Assembly: GCA_937996795.1 (NCBI GenBank)
Contig: CALKUH010000045.1
Location: 1 to 64,000, forward strand
DNA from: an uncultured Verrucomicrobiota bacterium
Lineage (GTDB): Bacteria; Verrucomicrobiota; Kiritimatiellia; CAIVKH01
Direction: 5' to 3'
DNA: 64,000 nucleotides
In this document: one piece after another, positions 7,798 through 15,616 of the stretch
Position numbering within the stretch: position 1 is the stretch's first letter
How the letters are laid out: each line of letters opens with the position of its first letter
The notes under the pieces: model-generated
What the model was told of the DNA's origin: nothing
The model's database searches: none
Seen by the model: only the letters and a program-made list of their open reading frames with translations
Made by a program: the position numbers and the translations under genes

Positions 7798-8886
7798 ATG
7801 AAGTGGCAATCGTCAGACGTGGCGCCGACGCGGCACTGGGAGTCGTTGCCCGGGGGGCGGGTGCAGTGCAATGTGTGTCCGAACCATTGCCGGCTGGCGG
7901 AGGGGCAGCGCGGGGCGTGTTTCGTGCGGATGGCGCAGGGCGGGGCGGTGGTGTTGACGACGTACGGGCGGTCGAGCGGGTTCTGCATCGACCCGATTGA
8001 GAAGAAGCCGCTCAACCATTTCCTGCCCGGCACGCCGATCCTGTCGTTCGGCACGGCGGGTTGCAACTTGGCGTGCCGGTTCTGCCAGAACTGGGACATT
8101 AGCAAGTCGCGCGAGATGGATACGCTGGCCGATGCGGCGACGCCGGAGGCGCTGGCCGACGCGGCGGTGCGGCTGGGGTGTCCCAGCGTCGCGTTCACGT
8201 ACAACGATCCGGTCGTGTTCATGGAATACGCCATCGACATCGCGAACGCGTGCCACGCGCGCGGCGTGAAGGCGGTCGCGGTCACCGCGGGATACATGTG
8301 CGATGCGCCGCGCCGCGAGTTTTATGCGCACATGGACGCGGCGAACGTGGACCTGAAGGGTTTCACCGAATCCTTTTATCAGAAAATCTGCGGCGCCCGC
8401 CTGGACAACGTGCTGGAGACGCTGGTGTATCTCAAGCGGGAGACGGCGGTGTGGTTCGAGCTGACGACGCTGTTGATTCCGGGCGAAAACGATTCGGAGG
8501 CGGAGATCGACGCGATGACGAAGTGGGTGGCGCGCGAACTGGGTCCCGACGTGCCGCATCACTTCACGGCGTTTCACCCGGACTACAAGATGCTGGATCA
8601 TCCGCCGACGCCGCCGGAGACGCTGTCGCGCGCGCGCGCCATTGCGATGGGGAACGGACTGCGTTTTGTGTACACCGGCAACGTGCGCGACGAGGTGGGG
8701 GGCAGCACCTGGTGCCCCGGCTGCGGCGCCCGCGTGATCGGGCGCGATGGCTACACGATTACGGAGTGGCGGCTGGGCGACGCTGGCCGCTGCGCCGGCT
8801 GCGGCACACGGATCCCCGGGGTTTTTGCGGGAAGGCCCGGCGACTGGGGCGCGCGCCGGCAGGTCGTGCGCCTGTCGGGTCGGTGA
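7798..8886 (+). CDS. amrS: AmmeMemoRadiSam-system radical SAM enzyme (AmrS)
   Basis: 362 residues. It starts with MKWQSSDVAPTRHWESL and a Cys-rich leader (CNVCPNHCRLAEGQRGACFVR), then the [4Fe-4S] site CNLACRFCQNW (CxxxCxxC), the NDPVVFMEYA segment and a long Elp3-like SAM barrel. At the C-terminus is a zinc-ribbon pair CPGC...CAGC. This order matches the AmrS branch of COG1180 (pyruvate-formate-lyase-activase-like). Its usual partners AMMECR1 and Memo are not in this window, nor are they fused. The reaction is not established. It is convergent with terC (6 bp apart). Confidence 0.82.
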   Translation: MKWQSSDVAPTRHWESLPGGRVQCNVCPNHCRLAEGQRGACFVRMAQGGAVVLTTYGRSSGFCIDPIEKKPLNHFLPGTPILSFGTAGCNLACRFCQNWDISKSREMDTLADAATPEALADAAVRLGCPSVAFTYNDPVVFMEYAIDIANACHARGVKAVAVTAGYMCDAPRREFYAHMDAANVDLKGFTESFYQKICGARLDNVLETLVYLKRETAVWFELTTLLIPGENDSEAEIDAMTKWVARELGPDVPHHFTAFHPDYKMLDHPPTPPETLSRARAIAMGNGLRFVYTGNVRDEVGGSTWCPGCGARVIGRDGYTITEWRLGDAGRCAGCGTRIPGVFAGRPGDWGARRQVVRLSGR

Positions 8887-8892
8887 GGCCGG

Positions 8893-9969
8893 CTATTCTT
8901 TTTTCGCGGGTTCCGCGGAGCGGCCCTCGTTCCAGGAAACCGCCACGCCGGCGGCGAGGATGACGAACACCAGGCCGAGCAGGTAGAGGTTAAACGACTC
9001 GCCGAGGGCGACTTTCAGCGGCTTCGCGAACAGCATTTTCAGGCCGACGATCATCAGCACCAGCGAGAGGGACAGCTTGAGGTAGCGGAACCGGTCGAGC
9101 ATGCCGGCGAGCGCGAAGTAGAGGGAACGCAGGCCGAGAATGGCGAAGACATTGCTGGTGAAGACGAGGAACGGGTCGGCGGTGATCGCGAAGATGGCGG
9201 GGATCGAATCCACGGCGAAGATCAGGTCCGCCGTCTCCACCATGATCAGCGCGAGGGCGAGCGGTGTCAGCAGCCAGGTCCCGGCGCGCGCCTTTTCGAG
9301 GACGGGGTCGGGCGCGGTTTCGACCGAACCGGGCATGACGCCTTCGTGCGATTCGACGCTGCCCGCGCGGACGAGAAAATGCTGGCCGTGGAAGTGCGCC
9401 GTTACGGGCATGAACCGGCGGACCAGCCGCACGAGGATGTTGCGGTCCGGGTGGATGGTCTCCGCCTTGGCGAAGAGCATCTTGATGCCGGTGATCACGA
9501 GGAAAGCGCCGAAGAGGTAGAGGATCCAGTGGAACTGGGCGATCAGCGCCGCGCCGACGCCGATCATGATGCCGCGCAGCACCAGGGCGCCGAGCACGCC
9601 CCAGAACAGCACGCGGTGCTGGTAGATCGCCGGCACGCCGAAGAAGGTGAAGATCATCGCGATGACGAAGACGTTGTCGACGCTGAGCGATTTTTCGACG
9701 ACATAACCGGTGACATATTTCAGCGCGGCGGTCCGGCCGTTGTTGACGAGGCCGTCGCAGGCGTCCGGCGCGAGCCCGAGGCCCAGCCAGTGGTTTTCGT
9801 AGCCGAAGTAGATGAAGATCGTGAACAGCAGGCCGAGCGTGATCCAGACGGCGGACCATTTCAGCGCTTCACGAATGGTGACGACATGCGCTTTGCGGTG
9901 GAACACACCCAGGTCCAGCGCCAGCATCAGCAGGACAAACGAAACAAAGCCCACCCAGATCCAGATCAC
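8893..9969 (-). CDS. TerC/Alx-family membrane protein
   Basis: 358 residues from GTG 9969, chosen because GGAGGT lies 5 nt upstream. About nine hydrophobic segments, with two TerC signatures: VEKSLSVDNVFVIAMIF in the N-terminal half and VETADLIFAVDSIPAIFAIT in the C-terminal half, whose acidic residues are implicated in metal binding. A soluble loop of about 60 residues (170-225) joins the halves, as in Alx. The family exports manganese or other divalent metals or assists metalation of secreted proteins. I see no yybP-ykoY-like riboswitch in the short leader. Confidence 0.88.
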   Translation of the reverse strand: MIWIWVGFVSFVLLMLALDLGVFHRKAHVVTIREALKWSAVWITLGLLFTIFIYFGYENHWLGLGLAPDACDGLVNNGRTAALKYVTGYVVEKSLSVDNVFVIAMIFTFFGVPAIYQHRVLFWGVLGALVLRGIMIGVGAALIAQFHWILYLFGAFLVITGIKMLFAKAETIHPDRNILVRLVRRFMPVTAHFHGQHFLVRAGSVESHEGVMPGSVETAPDPVLEKARAGTWLLTPLALALIMVETADLIFAVDSIPAIFAITADPFLVFTSNVFAILGLRSLYFALAGMLDRFRYLKLSLSLVLMIVGLKMLFAKPLKVALGESFNLYLLGLVFVILAAGVAVSWNEGRSAEPAKKE

Positions 9970-10051
9970 GGGGTACCTCCTTCAGGCGGCGCGCAATAAA
10001 GGCGGGCGGGGCGGCAAGATCAAGCGGAAACGGATGGCGCGACGCCGCGAA

Positions 10052-10414
10052 TCAGAAGTTCTGGCAGTAGGAGCAGAGCAACTGGCCCGACGTGGCGGTG
10101 CAGCGCAGGTGCTCGCGAGTGGTGTCGGGCAGGTCGAGAAACTGAAGCCAGACGCGGTAGCGGTCGTGCTCCTTGTCCGGCTGGCAGCGGACGACGGCGC
10201 CGGTGCAGCGAACGCGGGTCCGGGCGCCATCCGCGCCGGGGGCGTCGATGCACACCTCAAGGATCGTGAACGGTTCCACCGCGTGCGTGAGGTGAAACTG
10301 CAACCCGAGCGGACACAGGTGGAAATCCTCCGGCTGGGTGACGGGGGGCGCGGGTTCCGCCAGCACCGTCACCGGTCGTTTGGCCGATCCTGTTCCCATT
10401 GAGACTCGTGTCAT
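10052..10414 (-). CDS. Small PilZ-like domain protein
   Basis: 120 residues from ATG 10414 (ATG 10399 is an alternative). The core contains a PilZ-like beta pattern: LGLQFHL, ILEVCIDAPG, RCTGAVVRCQ, and RYRVWLQFLDL. The canonical c-di-GMP motif RxxxR and D/NxSxxG are not clearly present, so nucleotide binding is doubtful. The C-terminus carries four Cys, including CSYC, an unusual tail. It has its own promoter candidate and sits between lptF/G and terC on the same strand. Confidence 0.5.
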   Translation of the reverse strand: MTRVSMGTGSAKRPVTVLAEPAPPVTQPEDFHLCPLGLQFHLTHAVEPFTILEVCIDAPGADGARTRVRCTGAVVRCQPDKEHDRYRVWLQFLDLPDTTREHLRCTATSGQLLCSYCQNF

Positions 10415-10440
10415 ATGCGCCCTGTTGCCGTCCTTGGGTG

Positions 10441-10468
10441 ACGATACGACAGGAATGGTGCGTGTCAA
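10441..10468 (-). promoter_or_regulatory. Candidate sigma70 promoter of the PilZ-like gene
   Basis: On the minus strand TTGACA (10468-10463), 16-bp spacer, TATCGT (10446-10441); the ATG at 10414 is 26 nt further on. The -35 is a perfect consensus. Confidence 0.5.
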
Positions 10469-10481
10469 ATGCGGGCGGGGG

Positions 10482-10540
10482 CACGAGGAGGAGAGGGAGA
10501 CGTGAGGGGACGAGGACACGAGGGCACGAGCGAGGGGGGG
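10482..10540. repeat. Purine-rich low-complexity tract downstream of lptF/G
   Basis: About 59 bp of almost pure G/A on the plus strand with an 8-bp periodic ACGAGG motif (10510, 10518, 10526) and a G7 run at its end, directly after the lptF/G stop codon. No coding potential is apparent. It may reflect replication slippage. Confidence 0.5.
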
Positions 10541-11629
10541 CTAGCGCATGCGGTGGATCATGTAGCTGCCGATGGCGAGGAAGATCAGGTTGGGGATCCA
10601 TGCGCCGAGCGCGGGCGCGAGGACCATGGTTTTGGCCATGGAGAGGCCGACGTTTGAGATGACGTAGTAGCTGAACATGAGGCCAATGGCGAGGGCCACG
10701 CCGAGCATCGCGCCCTTGCGGCCTGTTTGTGCGCCGAAGGGGATGCCGAGCAGGGTGACGATGAAGCAGGTCCATGGCTCCGCGATCTTGAAGTGCAGGT
10801 CGGCCTGGATGCGGGCGAGGGCGGCGGGGTCCTGGCGGGTGTTGATTTTGAGGTATTCCCTGAGTTCGCGCGAGGTCAGGAACTGGGGGTCCTTGCTTTC
10901 ATTGAGAAAGAAATCCGGGTCCTCCGTGAGGTCGGGCATTTCGCGGGTGAGGTGGAAGCGCGGCGCGCCGAGCGGGTTGCTCTCCGCGTCGTACTGCCGC
11001 TCCGACATGTCGCTCAACCACCAGCGCCCGTCGAGCCAGCGCGCCTCCCTGGCCGTGATCTTCCACGCGTCGGACAGGTCCTCGCGCTGCTGGGTGATTT
11101 CCACGCCGCGCATGTGCAGGGTCCGCGTGTCGAACTCGTTGATCAGCCAGGTGCGGTTGCCTCGCTGGTATTTGATGGCGAGCTGCTTCTTGACGTAAAC
11201 GAGGTTCGGATCGGCCCGCTTTTGCTCCCGCACGAAATTCTGGCACCAGTACGCCGCCTTCGGGCCGATCGTTTCGTGGATGGCCGCGACGATGCCCGTC
11301 GCGAGCAGGCCCACGGCCATGTAGGGCGCCATCAGCCGGAACACGCTGATGCCGCAGGCGCGCATGGCGGTCAGCTCGTGGTTCTTGGTCAGCGTGGACA
11401 GGCTGTAGAGGACGGCGAGAAAGAGGGAAATCGGCACGATCCGGATCAGCACGGATGGCAGCAGCACGATGTAGTACCGCAGCACCAGCAGCCCCGGCGT
11501 GTCGCCTTCTATGAAGTCCGAGAGGTTGTCGAACAGGTCGAAAACGACATAAAGCATGCAGAACCCCAGCAGGATGTAGAGAAAGGGGGTCCCGAACGTG
11601 CGCAGGAGATAGCGGTCGATCAATTTCAT
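10541..11629 (-). CDS. LptF/LptG-family lipopolysaccharide export permease
   Basis: 362 residues from ATG 11629 (MKLIDRYLLRTFGTPFLYILLGFCML). The LptF/G layout is complete: three N-terminal membrane helices, a periplasmic jellyroll of about 130 residues (120-255), and three C-terminal helices (PWTCFIVTLLGIPFGAQTGRKGAMLGVALA region). With LptB it extracts LPS from the inner membrane and passes it to the LptC-A-D bridge. Only one of the two paralogues is present here; whether it plays F or G cannot be decided. Divergent from gap. Confidence 0.88.
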   Translation of the reverse strand: MKLIDRYLLRTFGTPFLYILLGFCMLYVVFDLFDNLSDFIEGDTPGLLVLRYYIVLLPSVLIRIVPISLFLAVLYSLSTLTKNHELTAMRACGISVFRLMAPYMAVGLLATGIVAAIHETIGPKAAYWCQNFVREQKRADPNLVYVKKQLAIKYQRGNRTWLINEFDTRTLHMRGVEITQQREDLSDAWKITAREARWLDGRWWLSDMSERQYDAESNPLGAPRFHLTREMPDLTEDPDFFLNESKDPQFLTSRELREYLKINTRQDPAALARIQADLHFKIAEPWTCFIVTLLGIPFGAQTGRKGAMLGVALAIGLMFSYYVISNVGLSMAKTMVLAPALGAWIPNLIFLAIGSYMIHRMR

Positions 11630-11718
11630 AGGCCAGCCCGGCACGCTACCCGCGAAGCGGGTGCGATACAAGCGAATGTCCCCGCCGCGAGGGGGGGCGG
11701 ACGGGGAACGGGGCGCCC

Positions 11719-11739
11719 GTTTGCCGCCATCGGGCAAAC
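11719..11739. promoter_or_regulatory. Inverted repeat upstream of the gap promoter
   Basis: GTTTGCC (11719-11725) and GGCAAAC (11733-11739) flank 7 nt and end 21 bp before the proposed -35 of gap. It could be an operator for the glycolytic operon. A second short hairpin, ACCCGC-gaa-GCGGGT (11648-56 and 11657-62), lies nearer lptF/G. Confidence 0.3.
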
Positions 11740-11760
11740 CCCGATTTTCCGGTTCTCCAG

Positions 11761-11789
11761 TTGACGGTGCCCCGGTCATGCGTTATTCA
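11761..11789 (+). promoter_or_regulatory. Candidate promoter of the gap-pgk-tpiA-secG operon
   Basis: TTGACG (11761-11766), 17-bp spacer, TATTCA (11784-11789), leaving a leader of roughly 70 nt before the gap ATG at 11868, which has CAGGAGAA as ribosome site. The same -35/spacing design with TACTCA is seen at the tRNA-Leu gene. Confidence 0.4.
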
Positions 11790-11867
11790 TGCGTGCTTTA
11801 TTTCCGCGGGCTTTTGGGCCTGAGGGACTCCTCAACACAACGATTAACGAGCACAGGAGAACGAGAC

Positions 11868-12938
11868 ATGGCGATCAAGGTAGGCATCAACGGGTTCGGC
11901 CGTATCGGCCGCATGGTGTTCCAGGCGATTTGCGACCAGGGACTCCTCGGGAAGACGATTGACGTGGTGGCGGTGGTGGACGTCTCAACGGACGCCGACT
12001 ACTTCGCGTACCAGATGAAGTTCGACTCCGTGCACGGCAAGTTCAAGCACGCGGTTTCGACCGAGAAGAGCAACCCGTCGGCGGAGGAAGCCGACACGCT
12101 GGTCGTCAACGGCCACAAGATCAAGTGCGTCGCGGCGACGAAGACCCCGGACCAGCTGCCGTGGAAGGCGCTGGGCGTGGATTACGTCATTGAATCCACC
12201 GGCCTCTTCACCGATTCCGAGAAGGCCAAGGGCCACCTCGCGGCGGGCGCCAAGAAGGTCATCATCTCCGCTCCCGGCAAGGGAGAGGTCAAGACGCTGG
12301 TCGTCGGCGTGAACCACGAGGAATACGATCCGGCGAAGCACAACATCGTGTCGAACGCCTCCTGCACGACGAACTGCCTCGCGCCGGTGGTGCACGTCCT
12401 CCTCAAGGAAGGGTTCGGCATCGAGACCGGCCTGATGACGACGATCCACGCCTACACCGCGACGCAGAAGGTCGTGGACGGCCCCTCCAAGAAGGATTGG
12501 CGCGGTGGCCGTGCGGCGGCGCAGAACATCATTCCCTCGACCACGGGCGCCGCGAAGGCGGTGGGCGAGGTGCTGCCCGCGACGAAGGGCAAGCTCACGG
12601 GCATGGCCTTCCGCATCCCGGTGCCGAACGTCTCCGTCGTCGACCTGACCTTCCGCACGACACGCGATGCCTCGATTGAGGAAATCGATGCGGCGCTCAA
12701 GAAGGCCTCGCAGTCGTACCTCAAGGGCATCCTCGGCGTGACGGATGAAGAACTGGTCTCGACCGACTTCATCCACGACGAGCGCTCCTCGATCTACGAC
12801 TCCCTCGCGACGCTCCAGAACAACCTGAAGGGCGAGAAGCGCTTCTTCAAGGTCGTCTCCTGGTACGACAACGAGTGGGGCTATTCGAACCGCGTGGTGG
12901 ACCTCGTCCGCTACATGGCGAAAGCCGACGCGAAGTAA
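11868..12938 (+). CDS. gap: Glyceraldehyde-3-phosphate dehydrogenase
   Basis: 356 residues from ATG 11868, with CAGGAGAA upstream; in-frame sequence further upstream is not protein-like. GINGFGRIGRMVF is the NAD-binding motif, SNASCTTNCLAP holds the catalytic Cys166, and HAYTATQ and WYDNEWGYSNRVVDL are standard. It oxidises glyceraldehyde-3-phosphate with phosphate and NAD to 1,3-bisphosphoglycerate. It is about 20 residues longer than the E. coli enzyme, mostly from an insert near 55-75 (STEKSNPSAEEADTLVV). First gene of a four-gene operon. Confidence 0.97.
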   Translation: MAIKVGINGFGRIGRMVFQAICDQGLLGKTIDVVAVVDVSTDADYFAYQMKFDSVHGKFKHAVSTEKSNPSAEEADTLVVNGHKIKCVAATKTPDQLPWKALGVDYVIESTGLFTDSEKAKGHLAAGAKKVIISAPGKGEVKTLVVGVNHEEYDPAKHNIVSNASCTTNCLAPVVHVLLKEGFGIETGLMTTIHAYTATQKVVDGPSKKDWRGGRAAAQNIIPSTTGAAKAVGEVLPATKGKLTGMAFRIPVPNVSVVDLTFRTTRDASIEEIDAALKKASQSYLKGILGVTDEELVSTDFIHDERSSIYDSLATLQNNLKGEKRFFKVVSWYDNEWGYSNRVVDLVRYMAKADAK

Positions 12939-12962
12939 TCATTCGAACGCAACTCTGACCCG

Positions 12963-12994
12963 GTCCCGATCCCTCCACCGCGGGGGATCGGGAC
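12963..12994 (+). other. Strong intercistronic hairpin between gap and pgk
   Basis: GTCCCGATCCC (12963-12973) pairs perfectly with GGGATCGGGAC (12984-12994): 11 bp plus two closing pairs around a 6-nt loop. It is immediately followed by the pgk ribosome site TTGGAGG. No T-tract follows, so it is more likely an mRNA-stability, processing or partial attenuation element than a full terminator. Confidence 0.7.
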
Positions 12995-13008
12995 TTGGAG
13001 GAATCACC

Positions 13009-14268
13009 GTGAACAAGCTGACGATTGCCGACCTCGACCTCAAAGGGAAACGCGTCCTCATCCGGGTGGATTTCAATGTCCCGGTGGAAAACGGAAAGGT
13101 CATGGACGACACGCGCATCCGCGCGGCGCTGCCCACGATCAAGTACGTGCTCGATCACGGGGCGTCGGTGATCCTCATGAGCCACCTGGGTCGTCCCAAG
13201 GGCGGCAAGAACGAGCCGGAGTTCAGCTTGAAACCCGCGGCGGACCGCCTGTCCGATCTGATGCGCCGCCCGGTGCAATTCGCGCCGGATTGCGTGGGAC
13301 CCCAGATCAAGGCGATGGCCGAATCGCTGCGCCGCGAACAACACATCCTTCTGCTGGAGAACCTGCGTTTCCACAAGGAGGAGGAGGGCAAGGTCAAATT
13401 GCCCGAGACCGCGACCGACGAGGAGAAGAAGGCCGCGAAGTCCGAGATGAAGAAGAAGCAGGAGGAGTTCGCGCGCCAGTTGTCCGAACTCGGCGACCTC
13501 TACGTGAACGACGCCTTCGGCACGGCGCACCGCGCGCATGCCTCGACGGCCGTCATTTGCAAGTTTTTCAAGACCAATGCCGCGGGCTTCCTGATGGAGC
13601 GCGAGGTGAAGTACATGGGCCAGGCGCTGGCGAACCCCGAGCGCCCGTTCGTGGCGATCCTCGGCGGCGCGAAGGTGAGCGACAAGGTCAACGTCATCAC
13701 CAACCTGCTCAACAAGGTCAACGCGCTGCTGATTGGCGGCGCGATGGCCTACACGTTCTACCGCGCCAAAGGCCTGCCGACCGGCAAGTCGCTGGTGGAG
13801 GAGGACAAGGTGGCGCTCGCGGCGGACCTGATCAAACAGGCGCAGGCCAAGGGCGTGAAACTGCTCCTGCCGGTGGATCATGTGATCGCGGATAAATTCG
13901 CGGCGGATGCGGCCCACAAGACGGTGGGCGAGGCGGGCATCGCGGAGGGCTGGATGGCGCTCGATATCGGGCCCAAAACCGCGGAACTCTATGCGAAGGA
14001 AATCAGCGGCGCGAAGACGGTGATCTGGAACGGCCCGATGGGCTGCTTTGAGATGGAGCCGTATGCCGCTGGAACCATGTCCGTCGCGAAGGCGATTGCG
14101 GCGACGAAGTGCCTGAGCATCATTGGCGGCGGCGACAGCGTGGCCGCGGTGAACAAGAGCGGGCTCGCCGACAAGATGAGTCACATCAGCACCGGCGGCG
14201 GCGCGAGCCTCGAGTTCCTCGAGGGCAAGGCGCTGCCCGGCGTGGTCGCGCTGACGGACAAGGCCTGA
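13009..14268 (+). CDS. pgk: Phosphoglycerate kinase
   Basis: 419 residues from GTG 13009, preceded by TTGGAGGAAT. N-terminal substrate signature RVLIRVDFNVPVENGKV and SHLGRPKG, and C-terminal nucleotide-binding GGGDSVAAV and STGGGASLEFLEG are present. It transfers phosphate from 1,3-bisphosphoglycerate to ADP. A Lys/Glu-rich insert of about 20 residues (ATDEEKKAAKSEMKKKQEE, near 140-160) makes it slightly longer than average. The second gene of the glycolytic operon; a strong hairpin precedes it and may set its level relative to gap. Confidence 0.97.
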   Translation: MNKLTIADLDLKGKRVLIRVDFNVPVENGKVMDDTRIRAALPTIKYVLDHGASVILMSHLGRPKGGKNEPEFSLKPAADRLSDLMRRPVQFAPDCVGPQIKAMAESLRREQHILLLENLRFHKEEEGKVKLPETATDEEKKAAKSEMKKKQEEFARQLSELGDLYVNDAFGTAHRAHASTAVICKFFKTNAAGFLMEREVKYMGQALANPERPFVAILGGAKVSDKVNVITNLLNKVNALLIGGAMAYTFYRAKGLPTGKSLVEEDKVALAADLIKQAQAKGVKLLLPVDHVIADKFAADAAHKTVGEAGIAEGWMALDIGPKTAELYAKEISGAKTVIWNGPMGCFEMEPYAAGTMSVAKAIAATKCLSIIGGGDSVAAVNKSGLADKMSHISTGGGASLEFLEGKALPGVVALTDKA

Positions 14269-14296
14269 AACACGTTTTTCCTGGGGGGAGTTCACG

Positions 14297-15061
14297 ATGC
14301 CGTCGCTGCGTAAACCGATTGTTGCCGGTAACTGGAAGATGAACAAGACGGTCGCCGAGGCCATTGACCTGGCCACCGCGATCAAACGCGAACTCGGCGA
14401 CTGCAAGGACGTCGACATCGTCCTGTGTCCGCCGTTCACTGCGCTCAAGTCCGTGAGCGAGGCGATCACCGGCAGCCACGTGGACCTCGGCGCGCAGAAC
14501 ATGCACTGGGAGAAGAGCGGCGCCTTTACGGGCGAGATCTCCGCCAGCATGTTGCGCGAACTGTATTGCCACTACGTCATCCTCGGCCACAGCGAGCGCC
14601 GCGCCTATTTCGGCGAGACGGACGAGATCATCAACAAGAAGACGAAGGCCGCGCTGGCGTCGAACCTGAAACCGATTGTCTGCATTGGCGAGACCCTGGC
14701 GGAGCGTGAGTCGGGCCGTATGAAGGATGTCATCGCGACGCAGATCCGCGGCAGCCTGGCGGACCTGTCGCCGCGCGAATTGGTCGAGTGCATCCTGGCG
14801 TATGAACCGGTCTGGGCCATCGGCACCGGCAAGACCGCGTCGCCGGAACAGGCGCAGGAGGTGCATGCCTACATCCGCGGCCTGTTGATCGACCTCGCCG
14901 ACGAAGCGGTTGCCCAATCGGTCCGGATCCAATACGGTGGCAGCGTGAAGGCGTCGAATGCCCGCGAGTTGTTCAGCCAGCCGGATATCGACGGCGGTTT
15001 GATCGGCGGGGCGGCGTTGGAAGCACGGTCGTTCGTGGAAATCGTCCGCGGCGCCATTTAG
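14297..15061 (+). CDS. tpiA: Triosephosphate isomerase
   Basis: 254 residues from ATG 14297, with GGGGGGAG upstream. KPIVAGNWKMNKT (N11/K13 active site), the catalytic His in ILGHSERR, the catalytic Glu in LAYEPVWAIGTGK, and the phosphate-binding YGGSVKASN and GGLIGGAALE are all intact. It interconverts dihydroxyacetone phosphate and glyceraldehyde-3-phosphate. It follows pgk by 28 bp and is followed by secG, the common tpiA-secG pairing. Confidence 0.97.
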   Translation: MPSLRKPIVAGNWKMNKTVAEAIDLATAIKRELGDCKDVDIVLCPPFTALKSVSEAITGSHVDLGAQNMHWEKSGAFTGEISASMLRELYCHYVILGHSERRAYFGETDEIINKKTKAALASNLKPIVCIGETLAERESGRMKDVIATQIRGSLADLSPRELVECILAYEPVWAIGTGKTASPEQAQEVHAYIRGLLIDLADEAVAQSVRIQYGGSVKASNARELFSQPDIDGGLIGGAALEARSFVEIVRGAI

Positions 15062-15082
15062 TAGAACGGACTGGAGATTGTC

Positions 15083-15520
15083 ATGGGTATCCTGCGTGTG
15101 TTGTTGATCCTCGTTGAAGTGGTGACCTGCCTGCTGTTGGTGGGCGTGATCCTGCTTCAGAAATCGAAGAGCGAAGGGCTGGGTCTTGCGTTCGGCGCTG
15201 GCGTCGGTGAAACCCTGTTCGGGTCCCGCGCGGGCAACGTGTTGACGAAGATCACGGTCACGCTCGGCCTCGTGTTCCTTGCCAACACCGCGTTGCTGGG
15301 CATGATCTTCACCCACCAGACTGAAAAATCGATCATCGACCAGCGCGTCGGTGCCGCGCCTGTCCAAATGGCCCCGGCGCCCACGCAGCAACCGGTTGAA
15401 GCCCCTGCGCCCGCGCCGACCTTGCTGCCCGGCGCAGGACTGGACGCGCCGGTCGCTGCCCCCGCCGCTCCGGTGGTGGTGGAGCCCGCGCCGGTGGCCG
15501 CGCCTGCACCCGCGCAGTAA
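15083..15520 (+). CDS. secG: Preprotein translocase subunit SecG with Pro/Ala-rich tail
   Basis: 145 residues. The first ~75 are a standard SecG: helix 1 (LRVLLILVEVVTCLLLVGVILLQ), the KSEGLGLAFGAG loop, and helix 2 (LTKITVTLGLVFLANTALLGMIF). A further ~60 residues of Pro/Ala/Val repeats (APAP, VEPAPV) follow, predicted disordered. SecG assists SecYE-mediated export. The tail is longer than in E. coli SecG (110), and its role is unknown. Last gene of the glycolytic operon. Confidence 0.93.
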   Translation: MGILRVLLILVEVVTCLLLVGVILLQKSKSEGLGLAFGAGVGETLFGSRAGNVLTKITVTLGLVFLANTALLGMIFTHQTEKSIIDQRVGAAPVQMAPAPTQQPVEAPAPAPTLLPGAGLDAPVAAPAAPVVVEPAPVAAPAPAQ

Positions 15521-15569
15521 TTCGCGCCGCTTCGCCACGTCCAAAGCGCGCCGTCGCCTGATTTCCACT

Positions 15570-15597
15570 TTGGGCGGCGTTCCAGTTCCTGTACGGT
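15570..15597 (+). promoter_or_regulatory. Candidate promoter of the peptide transporter operon
   Basis: TTGGGC (15570-15575), 16-bp spacer, TACGGT (15592-15597), 19 nt before the ATG at 15617, with GGAAA as a possible ribosome site. A small TGTAC-G-GTACA dyad overlaps the -10. Confidence 0.25.
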
Positions 15598-15616
15598 ACA
15601 GCGATTGGAAATCCGC

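Noticed and set aside
9970..10050. A yybP-ykoY (manganese) riboswitch before the TerC gene.
   Set aside because: The gap to the neighbouring gene is about 80 bp and shows a plain ribosome site with no paired helices of that class.
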